Part shown: positions 39,713 to 46,794 of the stretch, piece by piece
How positions within the stretch are numbered: the stretch's first letter is position 1
Layout of the letters: every line of letters starts with the position of its first letter
Source of the DNA: an uncultured Lentisphaerota bacterium
GTDB lineage: Bacteria; Verrucomicrobiota; Kiritimatiellia; RFP12; UBA1067
Reading direction: 5' to 3'
Length of the DNA: 46,794 nt
Assembly (NCBI GenBank): GCA_946413265.1
Contig: CAMKJU010000025.1
Span: 1 to 46,794, forward strand
Notes under the pieces: generated by a model
The model's database searches: none
What the model was told of the DNA's origin: nothing
What the model saw: the letters and a program-made list of their open reading frames with translations, nothing else
Position numbers and translations under genes: made by a program

Positions 39713-40047
39713 TCCCCTTCTCGCTTTCGTGCCAATTCCGGACAGACTTCGGCGGAGTCTGGATTGGTCCATTCAAAGGGGAACGTTCGGCACTTCTCGG
39801 GCTTCACAGGATTGATGCGGCAGAGGTTGTCTTCCGTCAGATAGGCGCACGAGCCGTCTGGACGGCTCGTGAGAATCAGGCTCTTGCGGTCTGGCGCGAC
39901 TTCAGTCTCACGCTCGATGAACTCGGCCTCATCCATTCCAAGAAACGCCGCGATGCGCGCAATCTCCGCGTCCGAGACGCGCACGATTCCGTCCTTGATG
40001 CGGCAGCACGCCCCGCACATCCGGCACTTGAAATCATCCAATTTCAT
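39709..40047 (-). CDS. YkgJ-family cysteine cluster protein
   Basis: 112 residues. KCRMCGACCRIKDGIVRVSD at the N-terminus and DGSCAYLTEDNLCRINPVKP, then EKCRTFPFEW, supply the eight or so cysteines of the YkgJ zinc/iron-binding family. Function unknown in general; members are small cytosolic proteins thought to bind metal or an Fe-S cluster. The first 35 residues are repeated at high identity in the broken gene at 40713-40910, pointing to a recent duplication. A promoter for the AbiE pair is embedded in its 3' end. Confidence 0.85.
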   Translation of the reverse strand: MKLDDFKCRMCGACCRIKDGIVRVSDAEIARIAAFLGMDEAEFIERETEVAPDRKSLILTSRPDGSCAYLTEDNLCRINPVKPEKCRTFPFEWTNPDSAEVCPELARKREGD

Positions 40048-40077
40048 CTTGGCGTATCTTGCATTTTGTTGACCGCT

Positions 40078-40380
40078 TCATGCATGAACCCTCTTTGGAA
40101 GCTGCAAGTCCTGCAGTTCACGTCCAAGGACATCGTCCGCCGCGACCTTTTCAATGTCGGTGTGCATGTTGAGGCAGAAGAGAACGGACATATACCCGGC
40201 CATTGAAACCGATGGCTTGCCCTGCTCAATGGCTGTCAACGTTGCATGGCTTACACAGGCCCGTTCACACATCATGGCAGCGGATATCCGCCGGCGTATG
40301 CGAGCGAGCTTCAGGTTCTGGCCCAGAATCGCAAGAGATTTTTGGGCTTTAGGCATCAGCAATGTTCTTTTCTGTTTCAC
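40078..40380 (-). CDS. XRE-family regulator, orphan
   Basis: 100 residues from GTG 40380, with GGAG 9 nt upstream; ATG 40356 is an alternative start with a poor ribosome-binding site. The helix-turn-helix is SLAILGQNLKLARIRRRIS plus AAMMCERACVSHATLTAIEQ, followed by GKPSVSMAGYMSVLFCL, then a short tail. It resembles HipB-type regulators (MAGYMSVLFCLNM, DDVLGRELQDLQLPKR). No hipA-like toxin follows; the next gene is ykgJ-like, 30 nt away. It may be a degraded TA antitoxin or the regulator of ykgJ. Confidence 0.82.
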   Translation of the reverse strand: MKQKRTLLMPKAQKSLAILGQNLKLARIRRRISAAMMCERACVSHATLTAIEQGKPSVSMAGYMSVLFCLNMHTDIEKVAADDVLGRELQDLQLPKRVHA

Positions 40381-40510
40381 AATATCCTACTCCGTCCTTG
40401 ATTTAATATCTTATATTTTAGCATTAAACCGCTTCAAAAGCAATAACCTAAGACAAAAGAATCTTCACATATTTTCACTGCCTACATGCAGATCGTAGCC
40501 ATCATGTGCA

Positions 40511-40682
40511 CTAAAACATTTCAAGCGTACCTGCTAACGGCTCTGTCATGACGGTGAAGAACTGTCGCGCGTCGATGAGCCCGGAATCGACCAGGAGGGT
40601 CTTGCCCTTGAAATCAACTTTAAGTCCGTCCATCCACCCAAGCGCCTTTCGTCTGGTTTTGGATGATTTCTGTCATAGCCAT
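40511..40682 (-). pseudogene. Small ORF broken by a 4-bp tandem duplication (frameshift)
   Basis: ATG 40682 (then ATG 40676) with GAGAGG upstream opens a frame MAMTEIIQNQTKGAWVDGRT that stops early. At GGACGGAC a tandem copy of GGAC shifts the frame; removing one copy joins it to LKVDFKGKTLLVDSGLID, ARQFFTVMTEPLAGTLEMF ending at 40511. The joined product, about 55 residues, looks protein-like but I do not recognise the family. It is either a pseudogene, a sequencing error, or a repeat-mediated phase switch. The remaining 40381-40510 and 40683-40712 hold no feature I can name. Confidence 0.45.
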
Positions 40683-40712
40683 TTACCTCTCAAATCAACG
40701 GGAATGCTGATC

Positions 40713-40910
40713 TTACTTTTCCTCCTTGAGAACGTCTGGCAGTGCTTCGCGCGGGCCGAGAAACTTGGGGCTACGGCGAAAGACAACGTCGGCGACTGCG
40801 GCAATCTTCGCGTCCGAGACGCGCACGATTCCGTCCTTGATGCGGCAGCACGCCCTGCACATCCGGCACTTGAATCCATCTAATTCCATCATGCCTCGTA
40901 AAATATTCAT
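40713..40910 (-). pseudogene. Truncated copy of the YkgJ gene
   Basis: About 90 bp (40801-40890) are roughly 90% identical to 39959-40048, encoding MELDGFKCRMCRACCRIKDG then IVRVSDAKIA, like the intact YkgJ start, with one Cys-region change (CGACC to CRACC). After that the sequence is unrelated (DVVFRRSPKFLGPREALPDV) and the second cysteine group is missing. The first ATG overlaps the stop of the upstream lipoprotein gene (ATGA), so the fragment may still be translated. Most likely a remnant of a recombination event. Confidence 0.65.
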
Positions 40911-41995
40911 TCGCCTACCTTGCGATACTTTATCGACAATTTTTCGCTTAGTCTCTCAGCGGACGAGAATGGCCCTGGCGAAAGGTAGATTCCCTTTTCA
41001 TCCTCTCCGAGATAATAATCGCCTGACCAGCCTGGGAACGTTTTCTCATCAGAATTCTCTGCCAAACGAATACGCCAGACCCACTCCGCAGGCGGCTCGT
41101 TACGGTAAGAATCGTCCTTACCGCCAGTAACATTTCCATTTCGCTGTATGCTCCAAGAAGAATACCTAGGGACAAGCTTGCTCTTGTCTTTGCCGAACCT
41201 ATACCCGAATGGGACGTATGCTACAGCAGAACCTGACTCATCAAGAGTCAAGCAATACCGCCCGGGGTCATTGGCGAATGAGCAATTGAAACCATCCATG
41301 AGCCATCTGCGGGACTCCTTGTCCGCTGACCACTTACCGGGAATCAGTTTCTGCAACTCCTCGCGCGAAATGTCTTTCTTTGCTTTCCATCCTCCGGGAT
41401 TCATCTTCGAAAGCGTATACTGAAACACGATCTTCCCGTCAGACTCGGCTTTCGCATTGGCCACATCGAAACCTCTGCTTTGATACCATGACGCATGATT
41501 GTCACAGGAAGCCCGGAAATGGCCCTTCACATCGTGCAAACGGTTGATCTTGAACTCGCCGACGGCGTCTGTCGTCCCAGAGAAAGCTTTCCCGACCAGA
41601 TCAAAGTGACCGTGTATCTTGGCTCCCTGCACAGGTCGTCCGTCCTCATCGACAATCCGAAGGTAGCAGCCATGATACGGCTGACACAGATCGTACGGCA
41701 GACAGACCAGGTCAACGAGCGGCGAGACAACGCACTCGTCGACGACAAAACCCACCGCCGCAATGGGAAGCCCCACAATGCCGATGGGTATCGTCCATTC
41801 TCCGCCGCGCTTCTGCACACCCCAAACCCACACCATCAGAGGTGCTGTGTAGATGTACAAACCGGGGCCTGGGCACATCCGCGTCGTCTGGAACAGCTCG
41901 CCGCTTCGCGGCGCAAACATGCCGGTCTTGCAACCGGAGAACATTGTTGCCAGCGCGAGAGTCGCGACGAGAATTGCCTTTGTCAGTTTCTTCAC
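40907..41995 (-). CDS. YceK-like N-terminal lipoprotein, paralogue 1
   Basis: 362 residues from GTG 41995, which has AGGAG at 8 nt, the same position as the ATG of its paralogue. The signal peptide ends in ATMFSGC (lipobox). The next 100 residues, ELFQTTRMCPGPGLYIYTAP, LMVWVWGVQKRGGEWTIPIG and DLVCLPYDLCQP, resemble the YceK/DUF1375 lipoprotein block. The middle (LRIVDEDGRPVQGAKIHGHF) looks like a carboxypeptidase-regulatory beta-sandwich. The C-terminal part (PGKWSADKESRRWLMDGFNC, GDYYLGEDEKGIYLSPGPFS) has no family I recognise. It is highly similar over its length to the gene at 44154-45260. Function unknown. Confidence 0.8.
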   Translation of the reverse strand: MKKLTKAILVATLALATMFSGCKTGMFAPRSGELFQTTRMCPGPGLYIYTAPLMVWVWGVQKRGGEWTIPIGIVGLPIAAVGFVVDECVVSPLVDLVCLPYDLCQPYHGCYLRIVDEDGRPVQGAKIHGHFDLVGKAFSGTTDAVGEFKINRLHDVKGHFRASCDNHASWYQSRGFDVANAKAESDGKIVFQYTLSKMNPGGWKAKKDISREELQKLIPGKWSADKESRRWLMDGFNCSFANDPGRYCLTLDESGSAVAYVPFGYRFGKDKSKLVPRYSSWSIQRNGNVTGGKDDSYRNEPPAEWVWRIRLAENSDEKTFPGWSGDYYLGEDEKGIYLSPGPFSSAERLSEKLSIKYRKVGE

Positions 41996-42073
41996 TTCAC
42001 CTTCTCCTTTCGCTTGCCGCCGCAGGGTGTGTTCCGCATAGCGCGCAAAAATCCATCGCGAACCATAATCCAC

Positions 42074-42706
42074 CTACCAATACAAATTGATTACAGGTAA
42101 AACCGGAAATCGTCCGTCTGGAATGCGGTTTATGAGTCCAATCTGAAGCGCCGGCATATCAGAATAATTATAGAAGCCGACCTGACCTATGAAACCCGAT
42201 GTACCATACCCAGAGACGTGGTTTATCACGCCGATCTGCAAACCACGCACGATCTTACTATAGTCACAAGTGTTACAACATCCAACCATACACCCATCTA
42301 TGTCTTCGGCAAAATTTATCGGTCCAACCATCATACCTTGCGTTCTGCCATTAGCGTTGACAAGCATCCCAGCCGTCACGCCACGCATCGTTCCGGTCAT
42401 AGACGAAACCTTTCCCAAATGACCGCAAAATCCCAAAATCCCAAGATTCAAAAGCAAGCCATTCATTTCTCCACATTCGCCCAAAAGGAAATTTACGCCA
42501 AGTCCGATGACACCAGGATTGTCTGGGTTGTCTCCATGTCCCCCATAACGGCCAACCCACGGATACGCATTATCCATGAACGACACGCCAACAGGAGAGT
42601 ACCATGTGATGTCGGCCGGCTTCTCAACTTCAGCATAAACATCATTGCCAACCGCCGCCGCGAACGCGAATGATGTGACGAGGGTGAGTCTTGCAAAGGA
42701 TTTCAT
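42074..42706 (-). CDS. LA_2272-type surface repeat protein
   Basis: 210 residues with an N-terminal signal peptide (SFARLTLVTSFAFAAAVGND). The core is built of beta repeats GVNFLLGECGEMNGLLLN, GLQIGVINHVSGYGTSGFIG and LQIGLINRIPDGRFPVLPVI, the pattern of the LA_2272/LA_2273 surface-repeat family, ending in NLYW, a terminal aromatic as in outer-membrane proteins. Likely exported, possibly outer-membrane associated. Its ATG overlaps the stop of the lipoprotein gene upstream (ATGA), and AAGGAG lies 6 nt before the start. Function unknown. Confidence 0.75.
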   Translation of the reverse strand: MKSFARLTLVTSFAFAAAVGNDVYAEVEKPADITWYSPVGVSFMDNAYPWVGRYGGHGDNPDNPGVIGLGVNFLLGECGEMNGLLLNLGILGFCGHLGKVSSMTGTMRGVTAGMLVNANGRTQGMMVGPINFAEDIDGCMVGCCNTCDYSKIVRGLQIGVINHVSGYGTSGFIGQVGFYNYSDMPALQIGLINRIPDGRFPVLPVINLYW

Positions 42707-43287
42707 GGGTTGCTCCTTTCAGCGGTATCGCTTTCTTCGCCCGTAATGACATTGATGTACACTTTGCCGGATCGGTCGTTGACCTGTATTATGTGTGGAT
42801 TGTCAGTCTTCTCCCACAGAACATTCCTATCGACCCTATCAAAACTTTCGTCATAGATGAGCCCATCCTGATCCGACCAGATTCGCAGGCGCATTTCCAT
42901 GTCATCCGCCGACAAGATTTTGCTCGTAATGTATGCCCAGCGATCTGTGCCAGGCACGTCATATACAGCCGGCCATTGGTCGTAATTCAGCAGTGGGAAG
43001 TGTCCGAACGCCCATATTTCGCTTGAATTACCATTCGCCCTATAGTCGAATCTGGAATAAAGGAAATATGTCGTGCCAAACAATCCACCTTCTGGATTCA
43101 GACCCAGCACAAACAGATTCAAATGCATCTTCTTGTGCACGATCTCTTGCGTCTGCCCGGATTCGCCTTCCCGTTTCGCCACGATCCTTTCACTTTCACA
43201 CTCATAGCCGCACGGAATCAATATGCACCCACCGACAAAAAGCGCGACCATCGCCGCGCACCCAAGTGCCATCATCAATTTCCTCAT
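42703..43287 (-). CDS. Lipoprotein of unknown function
   Basis: 194 residues. It starts MRKLMMALGCAAMVALFVGG and then CILIPCGYECESE, a signal peptide with lipobox (FVGGC). The mature part has no family I recognise; it is rich in charged and aromatic residues (FGTTYFLYSRFDYRANGNSS, LLNYDQWPAVYDVPGTDRWA). Probably anchored in the outer or inner membrane facing the periplasm. It is translationally coupled to the LA_2272-type gene downstream. Confidence 0.7.
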   Translation of the reverse strand: MRKLMMALGCAAMVALFVGGCILIPCGYECESERIVAKREGESGQTQEIVHKKMHLNLFVLGLNPEGGLFGTTYFLYSRFDYRANGNSSEIWAFGHFPLLNYDQWPAVYDVPGTDRWAYITSKILSADDMEMRLRIWSDQDGLIYDESFDRVDRNVLWEKTDNPHIIQVNDRSGKVYINVITGEESDTAERSNP

Positions 43288-43367
43288 CGCCGTTTTCCTT
43301 TCTTTGGCTTTAAGTTAGCGGTTCGCACCTAACACGCCAAGGGCTGCAAACCAAGCAAAGGAAGTCA

Positions 43368-43787
43368 CTAATAGTCCTTTTCGGACTTTTTCTTTGCGCG
43401 GCGCTTGATTTCGTCTTCAACATAGAGCGAGGCTATGCCAAGTCGCTTGAACTCGGCAAGTTGTTCGTCAGTAGCGCGTCCGCTCTTGGCGATACGCGCC
43501 CCAATATCACGCGACGCTAGTTCTCCTTCACACCTCATCAAGTCAATCGCCTGAACATAAAGCCATTCAAAATCTGCGTCTGAAAGAGTACTTGCGTCAA
43601 CTACACCATACAGCCGCTTGCAGAGCGACGGGGTCTTTCGCATGTTTGCGACAATGCAAGCCGCCTGTTCCGCGTTCAATTTGTCCTTCGCATTGTACCA
43701 CAACCAAAACTTTAATGCTTCACTCTGTGGAGTATCCATAGTGAAGAACCGCTCGTCAGAAAGCGCAACATCTAGCTTCTCGTTCAA
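43368..43787 (-). CDS. Small charged cytosolic protein of unknown function
   Basis: About 139 residues if the TTG at 43787 is used: it follows GGAGG at 5 nt and lies just past the stop of the upstream lipoprotein gene. A GTG at 43835 would overlap that gene by 35 nt and is less attractive; earlier starts run through it in another frame. The protein is mostly helical (LNEKLDVALSDERFFTMDTP, QSEALKFWLWYNAKDKLNAE) and very basic at its end (EDEIKRRAKKKSEKDY). No signal peptide and no domain I recognise. Confidence 0.55.
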   Translation of the reverse strand: MNEKLDVALSDERFFTMDTPQSEALKFWLWYNAKDKLNAEQAACIVANMRKTPSLCKRLYGVVDASTLSDADFEWLYVQAIDLMRCEGELASRDIGARIAKSGRATDEQLAEFKRLGIASLYVEDEIKRRAKKKSEKDY

Positions 43788-43800
43788 AAGTTCCTCCGCC

Positions 43801-44133
43801 TCATGAAATTCCTGACGCCTCTGCTCCTTTCTCACGATAGCAGAAGTAGTCGCATGGCAGACAAAGCGTGTCCCATACCGGCGCAAAGACGAATGCTTCT
43901 GCGCCAAACACGACAAAGCCCACTGGGACAAGCGGTAGAAGCGGAAATGGACACTCAATGCCAGCCATCGCGAAATATATTCCAAAGGAAGGATATACGT
44001 CACGATTATATCTCGTCTTGCCTACAAATGTCTTCGTCGCTACATAGTATTCGCCGGTTCGCTCAATGGTGAAACATCCTCCCGCTGCAAGCGCGAGGGA
44101 TGAGACGAGGATCATTCGTGCAAAGTGTTTCAT
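43801..44133 (-). CDS. Small YceK-like lipoprotein
   Basis: 110 residues. Signal peptide MKHFARMILVSSLALAAGGC with lipobox AAGGC. The rest ends in VFAPVWDTLCLPCDYFCYRE, the 'DTLxLPYD'-like block of YceK/DUF1375 lipoproteins, also seen in the larger paralogues on both sides. It probably sits in the cell envelope. It follows the paralogue-2 gene by 20 nt in the same direction. Confidence 0.75.
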   Translation of the reverse strand: MKHFARMILVSSLALAAGGCFTIERTGEYYVATKTFVGKTRYNRDVYPSFGIYFAMAGIECPFPLLPLVPVGFVVFGAEAFVFAPVWDTLCLPCDYFCYREKGAEASGIS

Positions 44134-44153
44134 GGGTTCTGTTTCTCCTTAAA

Positions 44154-45260
44154 TTACTGCTTCACCTTGCGGTACTTCAACGACAACTTCTCGCTCAAGC
44201 TCTTCCACTCGGAAAATGGCCCCGGCGAAAGGTACAGTCCTTTTTCATCCTCCCCAAGATAATAGCTATCGGAACAAATCGTATTCTTGGGGCCGTTTGA
44301 AAGATGGACACGCCAAAGCCATCCTGATGGAAGACGCTCGTGATTCCTTCGCGCTTTGGCCTCGTCTACATCGTCCTTGCCTTCAAGCGTCCACACGGAA
44401 TAGATCCCGTGATCCCAATCATCATGACGAGCTCCAAAGTAAAACACATATTCGTGTGGAACATGAGAGTCAACCTTGCCGGATGCTTCAAGCGTGAAGC
44501 AGTGCCTGTCAAGATCATTCGTATACCGGCAGTTAAACCCGTGCTGAAGCCATACACGCGACTCACGGTCGGCAGACCATTTGCCAGAGAGCAACTTCAG
44601 CACCTCCTCCCGCGAAATGTCTTTCTTGGATTTCCATCCTCCGGGATTCGCCTTTGGCAGCACAAACTGAATCACGATTCGCCCATCAGAACACGGTTTT
44701 ACCTCCGCTGTCTTGAACTTCTTGTGGTTCCACCAACTTGCATAGTCCGGACAAGATACCCAGCAATGGCCCGTTATAGGGAACGTTCCATCCAATGAGA
44801 TCTCGCCTGCCGCATCCGTTATTTCCTTGAACTTTTCTTCGCCCATCCAGCAGTAATCGGCTTTCTCGAACCGTCCCCAAACCTTCACCCCAGAAATAGG
44901 CTTACCGAATTCATCGACAACGCGAATATAGAAACTGCGCTTCGGCTGACACAGATCGTAAGGCAGACAGACTAGGTCCACAAGCGGTGAGACGACGCAC
45001 TCGTCAACCACAAAACCAGCCGCCGCAATGGGAAGACCCACGATCCCGATGGGTATCGTCCATTCGCCGCCACTCTTCTGCACGCCCCAAACTCCCACCA
45101 TAAGAGGCGCTGTATAGACGAACGAACCGGGGCCTGGACACATCCGCGTCGTCTGGAACAACTGTCCGGTACGTGGCGCAAACATGCCGGTTTTGCAACC
45201 GGAGATCATTGTCGCCAGCGCGAGAGTCTCTACGAGAATCGTCTTTGTCAGTTTCTTCAT
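44154..45260 (-). CDS. YceK-like N-terminal lipoprotein, paralogue 2
   Basis: 368 residues from ATG 45260, AGGAG at 8 nt. It has the same architecture as the gene at 40907-41995: signal peptide ending ATMISGC, then ELFQTTRMCPGPGSFVYTAP, VQKSGGEWTIPIGIVGLPIA, DLVCLPYDLCQP, a YIRVVDEFGKPISGVKVWGR beta-sandwich and the C-terminal SGKWSADRESRVWLQHGFNC and YYLGEDEKGLYLSPGPFSEW blocks. The upstream 35 or so bases are also nearly identical between the two copies, so the duplication included the ribosome-binding region. Function unknown; probably an envelope lipoprotein. It lies just after AbiE pair 2. Confidence 0.8.
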   Translation of the reverse strand: MKKLTKTILVETLALATMISGCKTGMFAPRTGQLFQTTRMCPGPGSFVYTAPLMVGVWGVQKSGGEWTIPIGIVGLPIAAAGFVVDECVVSPLVDLVCLPYDLCQPKRSFYIRVVDEFGKPISGVKVWGRFEKADYCWMGEEKFKEITDAAGEISLDGTFPITGHCWVSCPDYASWWNHKKFKTAEVKPCSDGRIVIQFVLPKANPGGWKSKKDISREEVLKLLSGKWSADRESRVWLQHGFNCRYTNDLDRHCFTLEASGKVDSHVPHEYVFYFGARHDDWDHGIYSVWTLEGKDDVDEAKARRNHERLPSGWLWRVHLSNGPKNTICSDSYYLGEDEKGLYLSPGPFSEWKSLSEKLSLKYRKVKQ

Positions 45261-45296
45261 TTCACCTTCTCCTTTCGCTTGCCGCCGCAGGGCGCG

Positions 45297-46100
45297 TTAC
45301 GAACACCGTTCGAGAAATTCAAGTATTCCCGACACGACATTCGGCACGGGTTCTTTCAGCCAGTTTGCCTTATCTTGCGAAAGCCTCCGCATAAATACAC
45401 TTGAACGGAATACCCGTCGCACCCTGTCAGACACGGCGCGGAAGTCGTGTTCCCTCATATTGTCATCAGTGAAAATGAGCAGCGTCACGAAACGTCGCAG
45501 GATGTCAATGTCAACCCTATCCTTAAGATAGTACAGGTCGAATACGTCCTTCAGGCGATTTGACCGCGCGCCAAGACGGAGCAGGCTTTTCAGCTTTTCG
45601 GCGAATATCTGCTCCTTGGTGTTGGCGGGAAGCGTGGCTATTCCATCGTCAATGGCGATTGAAAAACGCCGACGCCTCTGCGGCATCTGCCGGTAGACAT
45701 GTACGCCAACATCCAGTTTCGTGCTTATCACCACTCCTGATTGATCAACAATGTCAAGGTAAACGCGCTTGCCGCGATAGTTCTGGTGGCGGAGATCCGT
45801 TATGTCGCCGTTGCGCACTATGCGGATTCCGTCAAGGCAGTTCAGCCTGTCTATCAGGGTTTCGATGTTCTCGTCCGATAGACCGTAACGGACGAAGTCG
45901 ACGTCCATGTCCATGGTTGCGCGCCGGATGTCGCCCGTTATGCTGCTCATCACAACCCCTCCTTTGACGGTGATGTTCCGGGCGAAGCCGCACTTTTCCA
46001 TAGCCTTCAGGACGACATCATGGGCGAGTTTCGCCATCGCCGGAGCGTTGGCATAGCCCTCGGCCTCAAGAGCGGCGATCCTATCCGCGAAGGAGATCAT
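45297..46100 (-). CDS. AbiEii-like nucleotidyltransferase toxin (pair 2)
   Basis: 267 residues. The N-terminal nucleotidyltransferase region is VKGGVVMSSITGDIRRATMD followed by MDVDF (GG..M ... D.D). KEQIFAEKLKSLLRLGARSN and RLKDVFDLYYL form the K..R.KD..D block. It belongs to the AbiEii/AbiGii family but to a clearly different branch from pair 1 (GGVVM versus GGTCL). Presumed activity is nucleotide transfer to RNA, neutralised by its partner. Its ATG overlaps the AbiEi-like stop codon (TGATG). Confidence 0.85.
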   Translation of the reverse strand: MISFADRIAALEAEGYANAPAMAKLAHDVVLKAMEKCGFARNITVKGGVVMSSITGDIRRATMDMDVDFVRYGLSDENIETLIDRLNCLDGIRIVRNGDITDLRHQNYRGKRVYLDIVDQSGVVISTKLDVGVHVYRQMPQRRRRFSIAIDDGIATLPANTKEQIFAEKLKSLLRLGARSNRLKDVFDLYYLKDRVDIDILRRFVTLLIFTDDNMREHDFRAVSDRVRRVFRSSVFMRRLSQDKANWLKEPVPNVVSGILEFLERCS

Positions 46101-46645
46101 CAGAAAACCTCCAGATCAAGGAAACGTGATATTGCGTCGCGCTTCGGAAACGCCACCAGATAGTCATCCAGCTTCGCCGGATAGAGCCTGTTGAGGCTAT
46201 TGCGATAGTTCCCGAGAACCTCCTTGTAGTAGTCGTAAGGCAACTTGTTCCTGTGGCGCATCAACTCGATCAGCATGCGCTCAAGGTCGTAAACCGCAAT
46301 CTTCGCGCCAGAAACCTCAAGTTCAGATTTTCCAATGTCAAACGTCCCTTCCGGTGCGAAGTACTGTTTCACCCGCTTGTCGGCTATCGCCGTCGTACGC
46401 ACAGGCGTCGCAAGCGAATACGTATCTGGAACGACGTCAGTGAGGCGATGGTAGAAGAACGCGCTTTCCATCGTAAATATCGCTGCGGGGAACTTCTTCT
46501 GCATGATCCTCTCGCCGGACACATATTCCATGGTGTCGGAATACACGCCGCGTTCTATTTTGACAAGCGTCCCAGCCTTCACCTTGCAGGCGATGGCATA
46601 GTAGGAACCATACCGTTCCAGGCACTCCGTCGTATTAAGCAGCAT
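46100..46645 (-). CDS. AbiEi-like antitoxin (pair 2)
   Basis: 181 residues from ATG 46645, with AAGGA at 8 nt; GTG 46687 lies at the predicted transcript start and is rejected. Helical and winged-helix-like parts: AIACKVKAGTLVKIERGVYS and ERIMQKKFPAAIFTMESAFF. The latter and the C-terminal AVYDLERMLIELMRHRNKLP block fit AbiEi-type regulators of TA pairs. Expected to repress its own promoter and hold the AbiEii-like partner in check. It is the first gene of a long same-strand run continuing through the lipoprotein cluster. Confidence 0.8.
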   Translation of the reverse strand: MLLNTTECLERYGSYYAIACKVKAGTLVKIERGVYSDTMEYVSGERIMQKKFPAAIFTMESAFFYHRLTDVVPDTYSLATPVRTTAIADKRVKQYFAPEGTFDIGKSELEVSGAKIAVYDLERMLIELMRHRNKLPYDYYKEVLGNYRNSLNRLYPAKLDDYLVAFPKRDAISRFLDLEVF

Positions 46646-46691
46646 TTTAGCAATCCTTGATAAAATAATCCTTTTCTCAATGGCCACTAAA

Positions 46692-46720
46692 ATTGTACCA
46701 TACCCATATCCGTCTGGCAA
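46692..46720 (-). promoter_or_regulatory. Promoter of AbiE pair 2
   Basis: Minus strand TTGCCA (46720-46715), 17-bp spacer, TACAAT (46697-46692) with TGG before the -10. The leader is about 40 nt to ATG 46645. Confidence 0.7.
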
Positions 46721-46794
46721 GGGGGATGTTTTGAACTCCATTGGAAATCCCGTACACGCAGCCTACGCCATCGTCATCTACTTCTTTCGCTTAC

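Noticed and set aside
40078..40380. XRE plus YkgJ as a toxin-antitoxin pair
   Set aside because: YkgJ proteins are not known toxins and the 30-nt gap and separate start signals do not require coupling.
1..46794. tRNA, rRNA, integrase or prophage genes
   Set aside because: None were recognised on either strand; att-like duplications next to a tRNA were not seen.

Overview
The window looks like a chromosomal segment of an anaerobic, host- or sediment-associated bacterium of the PVC superphylum, most like Kiritimatiellota/Verrucomicrobiota. This is an inference. It rests on a giant secreted protein combining SUMF1, BspA-type leucine-rich and Listeria-Bacteroides repeats, secreted glycosidase-like fusions, many small lipoproteins, oxygen-sensitive enzymes (pyruvate:ferredoxin oxidoreductase, several radical SAM proteins, a ferredoxin-nitroreductase) and Gram-negative style lipoproteins. 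No rRNA, tRNA, CRISPR array or prophage was seen. Nearly every gene is on the minus strand; only nth is on the plus strand.

Layout. 1-6249: 3'-truncated giant surface protein. 6349-8872: compact three-gene unit of a TcmP-like protein, an SplB-like radical SAM protein and a class III cyclase-like protein. 8873-9635: a mosaic of intergenic repeats, including a 52-bp promoter-like repeat present twice. 9636-13184: nifJ. 13328-14074: nth. 14109-15254: ahbC-like radical SAM enzyme. 15276-17645: single-chain restriction-modification enzyme. 17720-19114: cca. 19117-24416: three secreted proteins (BPL_N-type, nucleoside hydrolase-like, giant glycosidase-like fusion). 24462-28470: UvrD-like helicase, a RAYT (REP-associated tyrosine transposase) and a small ORF, coupled through ATGA overlaps and carrying REP-like palindromes. 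28793-35867: eight-gene, almost fully overlapping operon: XRE repressor, serine palmitoyltransferase-like enzyme, UbiA prenyltransferase, radical SAM/SPASM protein, diacylglycerol-kinase-like lipid kinase, ThiL/PurM-like kinase, extended SDR and ferredoxin-nitroreductase. 35963-36469: ogt.

36649-46645 is an accessory region: a GNAT toxin-antitoxin-like pair, a YafK-like L,D-transpeptidase, two unrelated-looking AbiE-type pairs, an orphan XRE regulator, a YkgJ cysteine-cluster protein with a broken partial copy nearby, and a run of lipoproteins with one clear paralogous pair.

The most interesting candidate system is the lipid operon at 28793-35867. It has a near-perfect promoter that predicts an almost leaderless transcript, and two 14-bp palindromes spaced 61 bp, one across the promoter/start codon, suggesting autoregulation by its first gene. 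The gene set would fit synthesis of an unusual amino-acid-derived (sphingolipid-like) or prenylated membrane lipid. Second is the TcmP/SplB-like/cyclase-like unit, which has the compact look of a defence or nucleic-acid-modification cassette. Third is the RAYT-helicase operon with REP palindromes inside its coding sequences. A recurring architecture, hairpin or T-tract followed by an extended -10 (TGn then TAnnnT), precedes many genes and helps decide several start codons.
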